Position numbers and translations under genes: made by a program | In this document: positions 52,230-60,788 of the stretch, in pieces | Layout: each line of letters starts with the position of its first letter | How positions within the stretch are numbered: position 1 is the first letter of the stretch | Notes under the pieces: model-generated | What the model was told of the DNA's origin: nothing | What the model saw: the letters and a program-made list of their open reading frames with translations, nothing else | Databases searched by the model: none | Source: Streptomyces violaceusniger Tu 4113 | GTDB taxonomy: Bacteria > Actinomycetota > Actinomycetes > Streptomycetales > Streptomycetaceae | NCBI RefSeq assembly: GCF_000147815.2 | Contig: NC_015957.1 | Coordinates: 806,001 to 870,000 of the forward strand | Direction of reading: 5' to 3' | Length of the DNA stretch: 64,000 nt

Positions 52230-54045
52230 TTGAGTAGCCCTCAAGCCACAGGTACAGGCACCGGTCCCTCGACGGCCGAGGCGTCCCCTCCTGTGATCAG
52301 TTCCGTGAGCCCCGCCGCCGGTTCTCCCGGCGGCGGGACCCTGGTCACCCTGACCGGGAGCAACTTCATCCAGCCGTCGGCGGTCCGCTTCGGCCCGATC
52401 CTGGCCACGTCGTTCACCGCCGTGTCCGCCACGCAGATCACGGCGGTGGCGCCGCCCGGCAGCGGCACCGTGCAGGTCACGGTGACCGGGCCGGGCGGGA
52501 CGAGCAACGGGCTGGCGTACAGCTACGCCGGCGCCCCCGCTCTCAACGGGATCTCTCCCACGACGGGCCCCGCTTCCGGCGGCACGGTCGTCACCCTGAC
52601 CGGCACCAACCTTCTCGCCGCGACGGCGGTACGGTTCGGGGCCACCAACGCCACGACCTTCACGGTCATCTCCGCCACGCAGATCACGGCGGTGGCGCCG
52701 CCGGGGAGTGGGGCCGTGCAGGTCACGGTGACCGGGCCGGGCGGGACGAGCAACGGGCTGGCGTACAGCTATGTGGCGGTGCCGGTGCCGGTGGTGTCGG
52801 GGGTGTCTCCGGGGCAGGGTCCGGCGGCCGGGGGGAATACGGTCACGTTGACGGGGAGTGGTTTCACGGGTGCGACGGCGGTGCGTTTTGGTGCGACGCC
52901 CGCTTTGTCGTTCACGGTGGTGTCGGTCACGCAGATTACGGCGGTGGCGCCGCCGGGGAGTGGGGCCGTGCAGGTCACGGTGACGGGCCCGGGTGGGACC
53001 GGCAGTGGGGTGGCGTACAGCTATGTGGCGGTGCCGGTGCCGGTGGTGTCGGGGGTGTCTCCGGGGCAGGGTCCGGCGGCCGGGGGGGAATACGGTCACG
53101 TTGACGGGGAGTGGTTTCACGGGTGCGACGGCGGTGCGTTTTGGTGCGACGCCCGCTTTGTCGTTCACGGTGGTGTCGGTCACGCAGATCACGGCGGTGG
53201 CGCCGCCGGGGAGTGGGACCGTGCAGGTCATGGTGACCGGGCCGGGCGGGACGAGCAACGGGCTGGCGTACAGCTATGTGGCGGCGCCCGTGCCCGTGCT
53301 CACCTCCGTGTCCCCGGGGCAGGGTCCGGTCGTCGGCGGGAACACGGTGACGCTGATCGGTAGCGACCTTACGGGCGTCACCGCCGTCACCTTCGGCTCC
53401 ACGCCCGCCACGTCGTTCACCGTCGTCTCGGCCACCCAGATCAAGGCGATCGCCCCGCCGGGGGCCGCCGGGCCGGTGCAGATCACGGTGACCGGGCCGG
53501 GCGGCATCAGCAACGCGGTGACGTACTTCTACGTCGGCGTCCCCACCCTCACCGGCGCCGCACCCGCCCTGGGCCCCGTCTCCGGCGACAACATCGTGAC
53601 CCTCACCGGCACCAATCTCCTCGGTGCGACGGCGGTGCGCTTCGGTGCGACGCCCGCTTTGTCGTTCACGGTGGTGTCGGCCACGCAGATCACGGCGGAG
53701 GCGCCGCCGGGCAGCGGCACCGTGCAGATCACGGCGGTGACGCCCGGCGGCACCAGCAACGGCGTCCCGTACACCTATGTCGCCGTTCCCGTCCTCACCA
53801 GCCTGTCGCCGACCGGCGGGCCGCTCAACGCCGGGACCACGGTCACGCTCTTCGGCAGTGGTCTCACCACGACCAGCACGGTGCTCTTCGGCACCACACC
53901 CGCCTCCTTCACCGTCGTGTCCGACACCTGGGTCACCGCCATCGACCCGTCCGGGCCCGCCGGTCCGGTGAATGTGCGGCTCACCACGCCCGGCGGCACC
54001 AGCAACAGCCTTGTCTACACCCGGGTGGCGGGGCCCGGAATCTAG
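52230..54045 (+). pseudogene. IPT/TIG repeat protein (seven repeats) with a +1 frameshift in a G run
   Basis: Translation from TTG 52230 (AGAAGGAG 7 bases upstream) gives three complete IPT/TIG units and part of a fourth, then leaves frame at a run of seven G (53082-53088). The rest (end of unit 4 and units 5-7) continues in the next frame to 54045. The same position in the preceding, nearly identical 252-base unit has six G (52830-52835), which keeps frame. If corrected, the protein has about 604 residues. The two repeats are so alike that polymerase slippage, phase variation or an assembly error are all possible. The block has lower third-position GC (TTTGGTGCGACG) than its surroundings. 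Labelled pseudogene only because of the frameshift. Confidence 0.75.
52761..53264 (+). repeat. Near-identical 252-bp tandem duplication encoding IPT units 3 and 4
   Basis: Copies start at 52761 and 53013. They differ at few bases, including ATT/ATC in the QIT segment and one inserted G at 53082-53088 in the second copy. Confidence 0.85.
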
Positions 54046-56096
54046 CCGCGCCAGGCGTGCGGTTCGCGCGCCGCCCCGGCGCGCAGCGGCCGGTCGGCGC
54101 ACGGCCGGGACCACCACACCCCCTGGCCGTGCGTCAGCCGGGGCAGGACGTGCTCGAAACCGTGCACCCGGCGGGCCGGGATCTCGCCCCGGAGCAGCCA
54201 TCCCGTGGCACCGTCCACGCTCTCGCCGATGTCCGCCTCGGCGGCGGCGAGTTGGGCGCTGACCGCGGCGAGCGTCTCGGGCGGGAGCTCCAGCTCGAAG
54301 GCGTGGTACGGCTCGTACACCCGCCACCCCGCCCGCTCCAGCGCCTCATCGAGCACCACAGGGGTGACGTCGCGGAAGTCGGCCGCGGTGCTCTCCGGGC
54401 CGAGGAAGCCGGAGCGGACGAGGACGACCCGGCAGTCCGTCACTGAGCGCCCCCGGGGGCCGTGGAACAGCGTGTCGTACACGGTCTCCTCGATCGCGGT
54501 GTGGAACGCGCGGGGCAGCGCGCCCAGTTCGGTCTCGTAGCCGAAGACCACCCCGGCGCCGCGCGCGGTGGGCTCCACGCGCAGCCCGACGGTCGCCCAC
54601 GGCCCGGTGTGACCGGAACGGGCGATCTCACGACCGGCCTCGCCGACCCCCGAGGGGCGTTCGACGAGCACGGGACGGCTCGGTTCGAACTCCGCCTCGA
54701 CGCCGTAGTCCTGGACCAGCGTGGCCGCGATGATCTCCTTCTGCACCTCGCCGTACAGCAGCACCGAGGTGGCCCCGTCCGGCATCGCCCGCGCGTGGAT
54801 CAGCGGATCCTGGTCGGCCAGGTCGAGCAGCGCGGTGTGCAGCCGGGACGCGGCGGCGGCGCCGGGCTCGCGGGCGTGGACGAGGGTCTGGAGGGTGGGC
54901 GCGGCGAAGTGCGGCCGGTCCGACGGTACGTCGCGGACGGGCCCGAGCCGGTCGCCGACCCGGACCCCGGGCAGCCCCTTGATCCGCGCGATGTTCCCGG
55001 CGGTCAGCGGCCCGCGCGCGGCCCCCGCCGCGCCGACGACCTCCAGCGCCGTGACCTGCCCGGTGTGCTCGGTAAGGGCGCCACCGGGCCCGCGGCGGTG
55101 CAGCGTCACCCGCTGCCGCAACGCCACCTCACCGGAGAACAGCCGCAGATACGCCGTACGGCTGCCCCGAGCGCCGCCCCCACCCGACCGGCCGCCTCCA
55201 CCCGACCGGCCGCCCCCACCCGACCGGCCGCCTCCACCGGTCCGGCCGTCGCCACCCCGGGCCCCGCCCCGGCCGCCCCCACCGCGCTCCACGGCGAAGA
55301 CCGTGCCCCGCGGCTCCGCCCCGCCCGGCGCGGGCGGCACCAGCCGCGCGACCCCCTCGACCAGCGCCCCGACGCCCTGACCGCTGAGCGCCGAGCCGAA
55401 GAAGACCGGATGCACCAGCCCCTCCGCCGTACGGGCCGCCAGCGCGGCCCACACCTCCTCGGCCGAGGGGAGCGGGCCGTCCACGACCCGCGCGAGCATC
55501 GCGTCATCGATCTCGGCCAGCACCTCGGCCGCCTCCGTGCGCATCCCCGGATCGTCGAGGGAGCGCGAGCGGACGTACGCGTTCCGCGTGCCCAGCTCCC
55601 GTACCGCCGTCAGGGGGAGGAGATGCGGCGCCAGGGTGCGCCGGATGTCGGCGAGCAGTCCCGCGTCGCGGGCGCCCGCACGGTCGATCTTGTTGATGAA
55701 GAGCAGCACCGGAAGCCGCAGCCGCCGCAGGGTCTTCATCAGCACCCGGGTCTGCGCCTGGACGCCCTCGACGGCGGACAGCACGAGCACCGCGCCGTCG
55801 AGCACGCCGAGGGCGCGTTCGACCTCGGCGATGAAATCGGAATGGCCGGGGGTGTCGATCAGGTTGAGCTGGGTGTCCCCGGCGGTGAGCGACGCGACCG
55901 CGGTCCGCACGGTGATACCGCGCTGCCGCTCGATCTCGCCGGTATCGGTCTGGGTGTCCCCGGCGTCGACACTGCCGAGCCGGTCGATCACCCCGGCGTC
56001 GTAGAGCAGCCGCTCGGTGAGGCTGGTCTTACCGGCGTCGACATGGGCGAGCACGCCGATGTTGAGGGTCCGAGAGACCCGTGGAGAGCTGGGCAT
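54042..56096 (-). CDS. Tetracycline-resistance-type ribosomal protection GTPase (Otr(A)/TetM family)
   Basis: 684 residues, EF-G-like. GTPase motifs: AHVDAGKTS (about 17-25), the switch region RQRGITV, DTPGHSDF and NKIDRA. C-terminal domains show LLYGEVQKEIIAATL and GYETELGALPRAFHTAIEETV, characteristic of proteins that dislodge tetracycline from the 30S A site rather than of EF-G itself. A Gly/Arg-rich low-complexity insert of about 40 residues (around 270-315, GGGGRSGGGGRSG type) sits between the GTPase domain and domain II, unlike typical members. Streptomyces use such proteins as self- or intrinsic resistance. A short upstream ORF overlaps its start; its 3' end overlaps the convergent IPT gene by 4 bases. 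Confidence 0.9.
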   Translation of the reverse strand: MPSSPRVSRTLNIGVLAHVDAGKTSLTERLLYDAGVIDRLGSVDAGDTQTDTGEIERQRGITVRTAVASLTAGDTQLNLIDTPGHSDFIAEVERALGVLDGAVLVLSAVEGVQAQTRVLMKTLRRLRLPVLLFINKIDRAGARDAGLLADIRRTLAPHLLPLTAVRELGTRNAYVRSRSLDDPGMRTEAAEVLAEIDDAMLARVVDGPLPSAEEVWAALAARTAEGLVHPVFFGSALSGQGVGALVEGVARLVPPAPGGAEPRGTVFAVERGGGGRGGARGGDGRTGGGGRSGGGGRSGGGGRSGGGGARGSRTAYLRLFSGEVALRQRVTLHRRGPGGALTEHTGQVTALEVVGAAGAARGPLTAGNIARIKGLPGVRVGDRLGPVRDVPSDRPHFAAPTLQTLVHAREPGAAAASRLHTALLDLADQDPLIHARAMPDGATSVLLYGEVQKEIIAATLVQDYGVEAEFEPSRPVLVERPSGVGEAGREIARSGHTGPWATVGLRVEPTARGAGVVFGYETELGALPRAFHTAIEETVYDTLFHGPRGRSVTDCRVVLVRSGFLGPESTAADFRDVTPVVLDEALERAGWRVYEPYHAFELELPPETLAAVSAQLAAAEADIGESVDGATGWLLRGEIPARRVHGFEHVLPRLTHGQGVWWSRPCADRPLRAGAAREPHAWRG

Positions 56097-56163
56097 GGAT
56101 GCTGAAGTCCTCGAAGACGGTCGTCCGGTAGGGGCGCTGAGTCGTTCCGAGGAATCGGCGCAT
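56029..56163 (-). CDS. Putative leader peptide (44 aa) overlapping the ribosomal protection gene
   Basis: ATG at 56163 has GGAG 6 bases upstream, better than the start of the GTPase gene itself. It reads MRRFLGTTQRPYRTTVFEDF and continues to an Arg-rich end, stopping 68 bases inside the GTPase gene in another frame. The GTPase ATG (56096) has only a distant GAGGA. Translation of the leader would control access to it, so ribosome stalling by a drug could switch expression. No homology claimed. Confidence 0.5.
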   Translation of the reverse strand: MRRFLGTTQRPYRTTVFEDFSIHAQLSTGLSDPQHRRARPCRRR

Positions 56164-56310
56164 CTGTTGCTCCTGTGCTCCTGCTCGTAGCGGTGAGGTC
56201 CCGGACATCGTGGACACGGGGGCGGACGGAGGCAACCGAATTACCGACGGCCCGTCACCGCGCCGGGCCGCCGTCCGCCCGTGGCCCCGTCCGCCTATGA
56301 CCCGTCCGTA

Positions 56311-56322
56311 GAAAGCGCTGTC
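56311..56322. promoter_or_regulatory. LacI-type operator candidate before the GH30 gene
   Basis: GAAAGCGCTGTC, a palindrome around AGCGCT with one mismatch, of the kind bound by LacI-family sugar regulators. It lies 77 bases before the GH30 ATG, which suits a carbohydrate gene. Confidence 0.5.
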
Positions 56323-56398
56323 ACACCTCTCGACAACGCCCGCCGCTGCCCCGACGCTTCGTAAGCGACGGGGGCCGGTGCGGCGGAGGGGACGGACG

Positions 56399-57865
56399 AT
56401 GCGGCGCAGAACGCTTCTGACGGCGGCGGGCACCACGGTGCTCGGCGCCGCGCTCATGACCGGCACCGCCTGGGCCGACGAGACCATCGGCGTCGACCCA
56501 GGCACCGACCATGGGGCCTGGGAGGGCTGGGGCACCTCGCTCGCCTGGTGGGCCAATCTCTTCGGGCAGCGGGACGACTTCGCCGATCTCTTCTTCACCA
56601 CCAAGGCCGTGGGCTACGGCGGCGGATCGCTGCCCGGCCTCGGGCTGAACATCGCCCGCTACAACCTCGGCGGCTGCTCCTGGACCAGTGTGGGCGGCGA
56701 ATCGATGGTGGCCTCGCCCAACATCCCCCGTTTCAAGCAGATCGAGGGCTACTGGCACGACTGGAACAGCGAGGACCCCGCCTCCTCGGCCTGGCACTGG
56801 GGCGCCGACGCGGTCCAGCGGGCGGCGCTGGTCAAGGCCGTCCAACGCGGCGCCGTCAGCGAGCTGTTCGCCAATTCGCCCATGTGGTGGATGTGTCTCA
56901 ACCACAACCCGTCCGGTGCGGCGGACGGCGGCAACAATCTCCAGTCCTGGAACTACCGCCAGTTCGCGCTCTATCTCGCCGCCACCGCCCGCTACGCCCA
57001 GGACCACTGGGGCGTCCGCTTCGCCACCGTCGAGGCGTTCAACGAGCCGTCCTCCGCGTGGTGGAAGGCGGACGGCACGCAGGAGGGCTGCCATATCGAC
57101 GCGGCGGTTCAGCGGACCGTCCTCGGCCACCTCCGCACCGAGCTCGACGCGCGCGGGCTGACCGGCACCCGGATCTCGGCGTCGGACGAGACCAGTTACG
57201 ACCTGGCCCGCACCACCTGGGGCTCCTTCGACACGGCCACCCGCGCCCTGGTCGACCAGGTCAACGTCCACGGCTACCAGGGCTCGGGCGGCCGCCGCGA
57301 TCTGCTGTACACGGATGTGCGTGCGGCCGGTAAGACGCTCTGGAACTCCGAGACCGGCGATAAGGACGGCACCGGGCTGACCCTGGCCACCAACCTCTGC
57401 CTGGACTTCCGCTGGCTGCACCCCACCGCGTGGTGTTACTGGCAGGTGATGGATCCCAGCGCCGGCTGGGCGCTGATCCACTACGACCCGGACTCCGCCC
57501 AGCCCGGCGCCGTGCAGACCAAGTACTACGTGCTCGCCCAGTTCACCCGCCATATCCGCCCCGGGATGCGGATCCTGGACACCGGCTCGGACCACGCCGT
57601 CGCCGCGTACGACCCGGGCGCGCGCCGGCTCGTCCTCGTCGCCGTCAACCCCGGCGCCGCGCAGACGCTGACCTTCGACCTGTCCCGCTTCGGCCAGGTC
57701 ACCGGGGGCACCGGCGGGCTGGTGCCGCGCTGGTCCACCCACACCTCGGGCACCGGCGATCTGTACACCGCGCGCCGGGACACGGCGCTGGACGGCAAGC
57801 GGCTGAGCGTTCCGTTCGCCGAGAAGTCGGTGCAGACGTTCCAGATCGACGGGGTGGTGGAGTAG
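56399..57865 (+). CDS. Secreted GH30-like glycoside hydrolase (endo-beta-1,6-galactanase type)
   Basis: 488 residues. The start MRRRTLLTAAGTTVLGAALMTGTAWA is a signal peptide, with R-R-R-T-L-L suggesting Tat. The clan-A barrel has EGWGTSLAWWA, NIARYNLGG, FANSPMWWM, the acid/base E216 in AFNEPS and the nucleophile E318 in WNSETGD, followed by a C-terminal beta-domain (DHAVAAYDPGARRLVLVAVN). This matches fungal and bacterial GH30 endo-beta-1,6-galactanases acting on arabinogalactan side chains, though linkage is inferred. GGAGGGG lies 8 bases before the ATG at 56399. Confidence 0.87.
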   Translation: MRRRTLLTAAGTTVLGAALMTGTAWADETIGVDPGTDHGAWEGWGTSLAWWANLFGQRDDFADLFFTTKAVGYGGGSLPGLGLNIARYNLGGCSWTSVGGESMVASPNIPRFKQIEGYWHDWNSEDPASSAWHWGADAVQRAALVKAVQRGAVSELFANSPMWWMCLNHNPSGAADGGNNLQSWNYRQFALYLAATARYAQDHWGVRFATVEAFNEPSSAWWKADGTQEGCHIDAAVQRTVLGHLRTELDARGLTGTRISASDETSYDLARTTWGSFDTATRALVDQVNVHGYQGSGGRRDLLYTDVRAAGKTLWNSETGDKDGTGLTLATNLCLDFRWLHPTAWCYWQVMDPSAGWALIHYDPDSAQPGAVQTKYYVLAQFTRHIRPGMRILDTGSDHAVAAYDPGARRLVLVAVNPGAAQTLTFDLSRFGQVTGGTGGLVPRWSTHTSGTGDLYTARRDTALDGKRLSVPFAEKSVQTFQIDGVVE

Positions 57866-57874
57866 GGCGGGGTC

Positions 57875-58483
57875 TCACGCCGCCAGGTGGCGGACGATGC
57901 GGCGCAACTGCTCCTCCCACCGCTCCTGGAATTCCGGTGAGTCCGGCTCGATGCCGAAGATCTGGCGGACGGCGTGCGGCATCGTGGCGGGTGCGGAGAC
58001 CACGGCGTAGCACATCAGCAGCACGGCGGCCGGGTCGAGGTCGTCCGCCAGCTCGCCCGCCGCCTGCCGGCGCCGCATATCGGAGAGGTCCTCGGGATGC
58101 TCGTCCGCGGCCTCGCCGGTCAGCCCGCGCCAGACGGTCAGCCGGATGGCGCGGGGGTCGTCGAACGCCTCCCGGAGGTAGCGGACGACCAGCTCCTCGA
58201 AGGGGACCGCGGGGTCGTTGAAGGTCGCCTCGCGCGCCAGCCACTCGCGGGTGAGCTCCTGGTAGAGGCCCTCCTTGCCGCCGAAGTAGTAGGCGATGAG
58301 CTGCTTGTTGAGGCCCGCCCGGTCCGCGATGTCCTGGACGCGGGCGCCCGCGAACCCCTTCTCGGAGAACACGTCCCTGGCCGCCTCCATCAGCAGCCGC
58401 CGGGAGCGCTCCGGGCACTGCTTGCGCTCCTCGGGCGTGGGGGCGCGGCGGGGCCTCTTGGGCGTCCCCTGCATGGTCGTCAT
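57875..58483 (-). CDS. TetR-family regulator
   Basis: 202 residues: RRLLMEAARDVFSEKGFAGARVQDIADRAGLNKQLIAYYFGGKEGLY is the DNA-binding domain, then a helical ligand domain (FEELVVRYLREAF, LTVWRGLTGEA). It is divergent from an NAD(P)-binding gene it likely represses. Its 3' end lies 9 bases after the GH30 stop on the other strand. Confidence 0.9.
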   Translation of the reverse strand: MTTMQGTPKRPRRAPTPEERKQCPERSRRLLMEAARDVFSEKGFAGARVQDIADRAGLNKQLIAYYFGGKEGLYQELTREWLAREATFNDPAVPFEELVVRYLREAFDDPRAIRLTVWRGLTGEAADEHPEDLSDMRRRQAAGELADDLDPAAVLLMCYAVVSAPATMPHAVRQIFGIEPDSPEFQERWEEQLRRIVRHLAA

Positions 58484-58545
58484 CTCCTCTTCCTCGGCCC
58501 GGACAGGCTAGCCGGGGGGTTCCCGACAGGCTCTCATCTAATCGT

Positions 58546-58570
58546 TTGACAACATCATCTGTTTGGATGA
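58546..58570 (+). promoter_or_regulatory. Promoter/operator between TetR and NmrA genes
   Basis: TTGACA (58546-58551) is a strong -35 for the NmrA gene; the overlapping imperfect palindrome TCATC-TGTTTG-GATGA (58555-58570) is a candidate TetR site. Confidence 0.45.
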
Positions 58571-58619
58571 ACCTGACTGCGGTTAGGTACCCATCGCAGG
58601 ACACGCGAGGAGATTCATC

Positions 58620-59447
58620 ATGTTCGTGGTGACCGGAGCCACCGGAAACGTCGGCGGTCATGTGGTGAAGGAGCTGGCCGACGCGGGCGCCGAGGTGCTC
58701 GCGCTCACCCGCGACCCCGAGGCGGCCCGGCTGCCGGAGGGCGTACGGGCGGCCCGGACCGAGGAGATGCCCCTGGACGGCGCCACGGCACTGTTCCTCA
58801 ACCCCGCGGTGGTGTGGCAGGTCGGGACCGAGAAGCTCCTGGAGCGGGCCAAGGAGAGCGGTGTACGACGGATCGTGATGCTCTCCTCGTCCTCCGTCCT
58901 GCAGGACCTCGATCCGCACACGAACCCGATCGGCGTCCGCCACCGCGCGCTGGAGGACGAGATCGAGCGCACGGGGCTGGAGTGGACGTTCGTCCGCCCG
59001 GGCGCCTTCGCCGCGAACGCGCTGCAGTGGGTGGACCAGATCAAGGCCGGGGATGTGGTGTACGGGCCGTACGCCGGGGCGCAGATGGCCCCCATCCACG
59101 AGGCCGACATGGGCGCGGTCGCCGCCCGTGCGCTGCTCGCCGACGACCTGGTCGGCCAGACGCCCGAGCTGACCGGACCCGAGTCGCTGAGCTTCGCCGA
59201 TCAGGTGCGCATCATCGGTGAGGTCGTCGGTCGGCCGCTGCGGTACGAGGAGATCCCGCACGAGGCGGCGCGGGAGCGGATGGCCGGCGGGTTCCTCACG
59301 CCGGAGATGGCGGACTCGCTGCTGCGCGTCTTCGCGGAGTTGGTGGACCGGCCGCAGGCGGTCTCGCCCGAGGTGGAGCGCATCACGGGCCGTCCTGGGC
59401 GTACGTTCGCGCAGTGGGTTGAGGACCGGGTGGCCGCGTTCCGCTGA
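58620..59447 (+). CDS. NmrA-like NAD(P)-binding protein
   Basis: 275 residues, atypical extended SDR: VVTGATGNVGGHVVKEL at the start binds the dinucleotide, then VLALTRDPEAARLP, RIVMLSSSSVLQD, WTFVRPGAFAANALQW and a C-terminal substrate half with LTGPESLSFADQVRIIGEVVGRPL. Members are quinone or isoflavone-type reductases or redox sensors. Controlled probably by the divergent TetR. GAGGAG lies 7 bases before the ATG (58609-58614). Confidence 0.9.
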   Translation: MFVVTGATGNVGGHVVKELADAGAEVLALTRDPEAARLPEGVRAARTEEMPLDGATALFLNPAVVWQVGTEKLLERAKESGVRRIVMLSSSSVLQDLDPHTNPIGVRHRALEDEIERTGLEWTFVRPGAFAANALQWVDQIKAGDVVYGPYAGAQMAPIHEADMGAVAARALLADDLVGQTPELTGPESLSFADQVRIIGEVVGRPLRYEEIPHEAARERMAGGFLTPEMADSLLRVFAELVDRPQAVSPEVERITGRPGRTFAQWVEDRVAAFR

Positions 59448-59472
59448 CCGGGGTCGCGCCTGCGGCCGGCCT

Positions 59473-59605
59473 TCCCCTGCCCGCCCCTTCCCACAACCGG
59501 GGCTCTGCCCCGGACCCCGCTCCTCAAGCGCCGGAGGGGCTGATTCCAGCCCGTCCGGGGTCCAGGGGGCGGAGCCCCATGGTTCGGGAAGGGGCGGGCA
59601 GGGGA
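59473..59605. repeat. Intergenic inverted-repeat element (133 bp)
   Basis: The two outer 46 to 49 bases pair with few mismatches: the left arm begins TCCCCTGCCCGCCCCTTCCC and the right arm ends in its exact complement, and the inner arms GGGGCTCTGCCCC / GGGGGCGGAGCCCC continue it. It lies between the convergent NmrA and Ku genes and may double as a terminator. It looks like a non-coding element dispersed in Streptomyces genomes (recalled, not searched). Confidence 0.7.
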
Positions 59606-59657
59606 TAGCCCGCCGCGGGCGCGCAGGCGGTGCGCGCTCGCCGGTGCCAGGGCCGCC

Positions 59658-60758
59658 TCAGGAGGCGGTCCGCGTGCCGCGCTTGCCCGTCTGCTTCTTC
59701 GCGGTGGTCTTCTTGGCCGCGGCCTTCTTCGTACCCGTCTGCTTCTTCCCGGCGGCCTTCCCCGCAGGCTCCTCCGCCGACTCGGCGGTCTTTGGCGTCT
59801 TCGTCCCACCCCTCTTCGCCGTCGCCGTCCTCTTCGCCGTCGCCGTCCTCTTCGCCGCCGCGGGCGCCTTCTTCGCCGGTGCCTTCTTGCGGCCGCGCAG
59901 CTCATGGACCGTCGCCTCCGCTCCCTCCCCTTCCTCCTCTTCCTCGGCTTCGCCCTTCGCGCCCTCCCCGGCCTCCTCGCCCCGCGCCTCCTTGGCGCTG
60001 CGGACGCTCTCCTTCAGCGCCGCCATCAGGTCGACCACCTGCGCGCCGGCGGGCCGCTCACCGGGCTCGGCGGTGAGCGTGGCGCCTGACACCTTCGCCG
60101 CCACCAGCTCCTCCAGCGCCTCGTGGTACTCGTCGCGCAGATCGTTCAGATCCACCTCGCCGAGCGTCTCCATCAGGGTGTCGGCGAGGTCCAGTTCGGC
60201 CGGCTTCACGGTCACCTTCTCCTTGGGGGCCACCCCCGCGGGCTCGCGCACCTCGTCCGGCCAGAGCAGCCGGTGCAGCGCGATGGTGTCGCCCACGACG
60301 CGGAGCATCCCCAGCCGCTCGCGGCCACGGTGGGCGTATTTGGCGATGGCGACCTTCTCGCTGCGCTTGAGCGCCTCGCGCAGCAGGGTGTACGGCTTGG
60401 CCGCGGCGGCGCCGCTGGTGCCCAGGTAGTAGGCGTCACCCATCTGCAGCGGGTCGATCTCGGCGGCGGAGATGAACGCCTCGATCTCCAGGGTGTGGGT
60501 GGTGGGCAGCGGAAGGGCCTCGAGGTCCTCCTCGGTGATCGGGACCAGCGCGCCGTCCGCGTCCTCGTATGCCCGCCCGATCTCGCTCGACTCGACCGGC
60601 TTCCCCTCGAGCTCGCAGACCTTGCGGTAGCGGATGCGGCCGCCGTCGCGGGTGTGGATCTGCCGGAACGAGATCGAGTGGTCCTCGGTGGCCGGATACA
60701 TCTTGATCGGAATGCTCACCAGACCGAAGGAAATGTTCCCATTCCAGATAGATCGCAT
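59658..60758 (-). CDS. ku: Ku protein of bacterial NHEJ
   Basis: 366 residues. Residues 1-255 are the Ku core: MRSIWNGNISFGLVSIPIKMYPATED, VCELEGKPVESSEIGRAYE, DPLQMGDAYYLG and ELVAAKVSGATL. After that come an acidic Glu stretch and a long Lys/Ala-rich tail (AKRTATAKRTATAKR, KKAAAKKTTAKK) that binds DNA. It forms a homodimer on double-strand ends and recruits the ligase. The ATG at 60758 is only 30 bases from the divergent polymerase gene start, so the two share a promoter region. Confidence 0.96.
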   Translation of the reverse strand: MRSIWNGNISFGLVSIPIKMYPATEDHSISFRQIHTRDGGRIRYRKVCELEGKPVESSEIGRAYEDADGALVPITEEDLEALPLPTTHTLEIEAFISAAEIDPLQMGDAYYLGTSGAAAAKPYTLLREALKRSEKVAIAKYAHRGRERLGMLRVVGDTIALHRLLWPDEVREPAGVAPKEKVTVKPAELDLADTLMETLGEVDLNDLRDEYHEALEELVAAKVSGATLTAEPGERPAGAQVVDLMAALKESVRSAKEARGEEAGEGAKGEAEEEEEGEGAEATVHELRGRKKAPAKKAPAAAKRTATAKRTATAKRGGTKTPKTAESAEEPAGKAAGKKQTGTKKAAAKKTTAKKQTGKRGTRTAS

Positions 60759-60788
60759 GCTTGATCCCTTTCGTGAGATTCTTATCGT

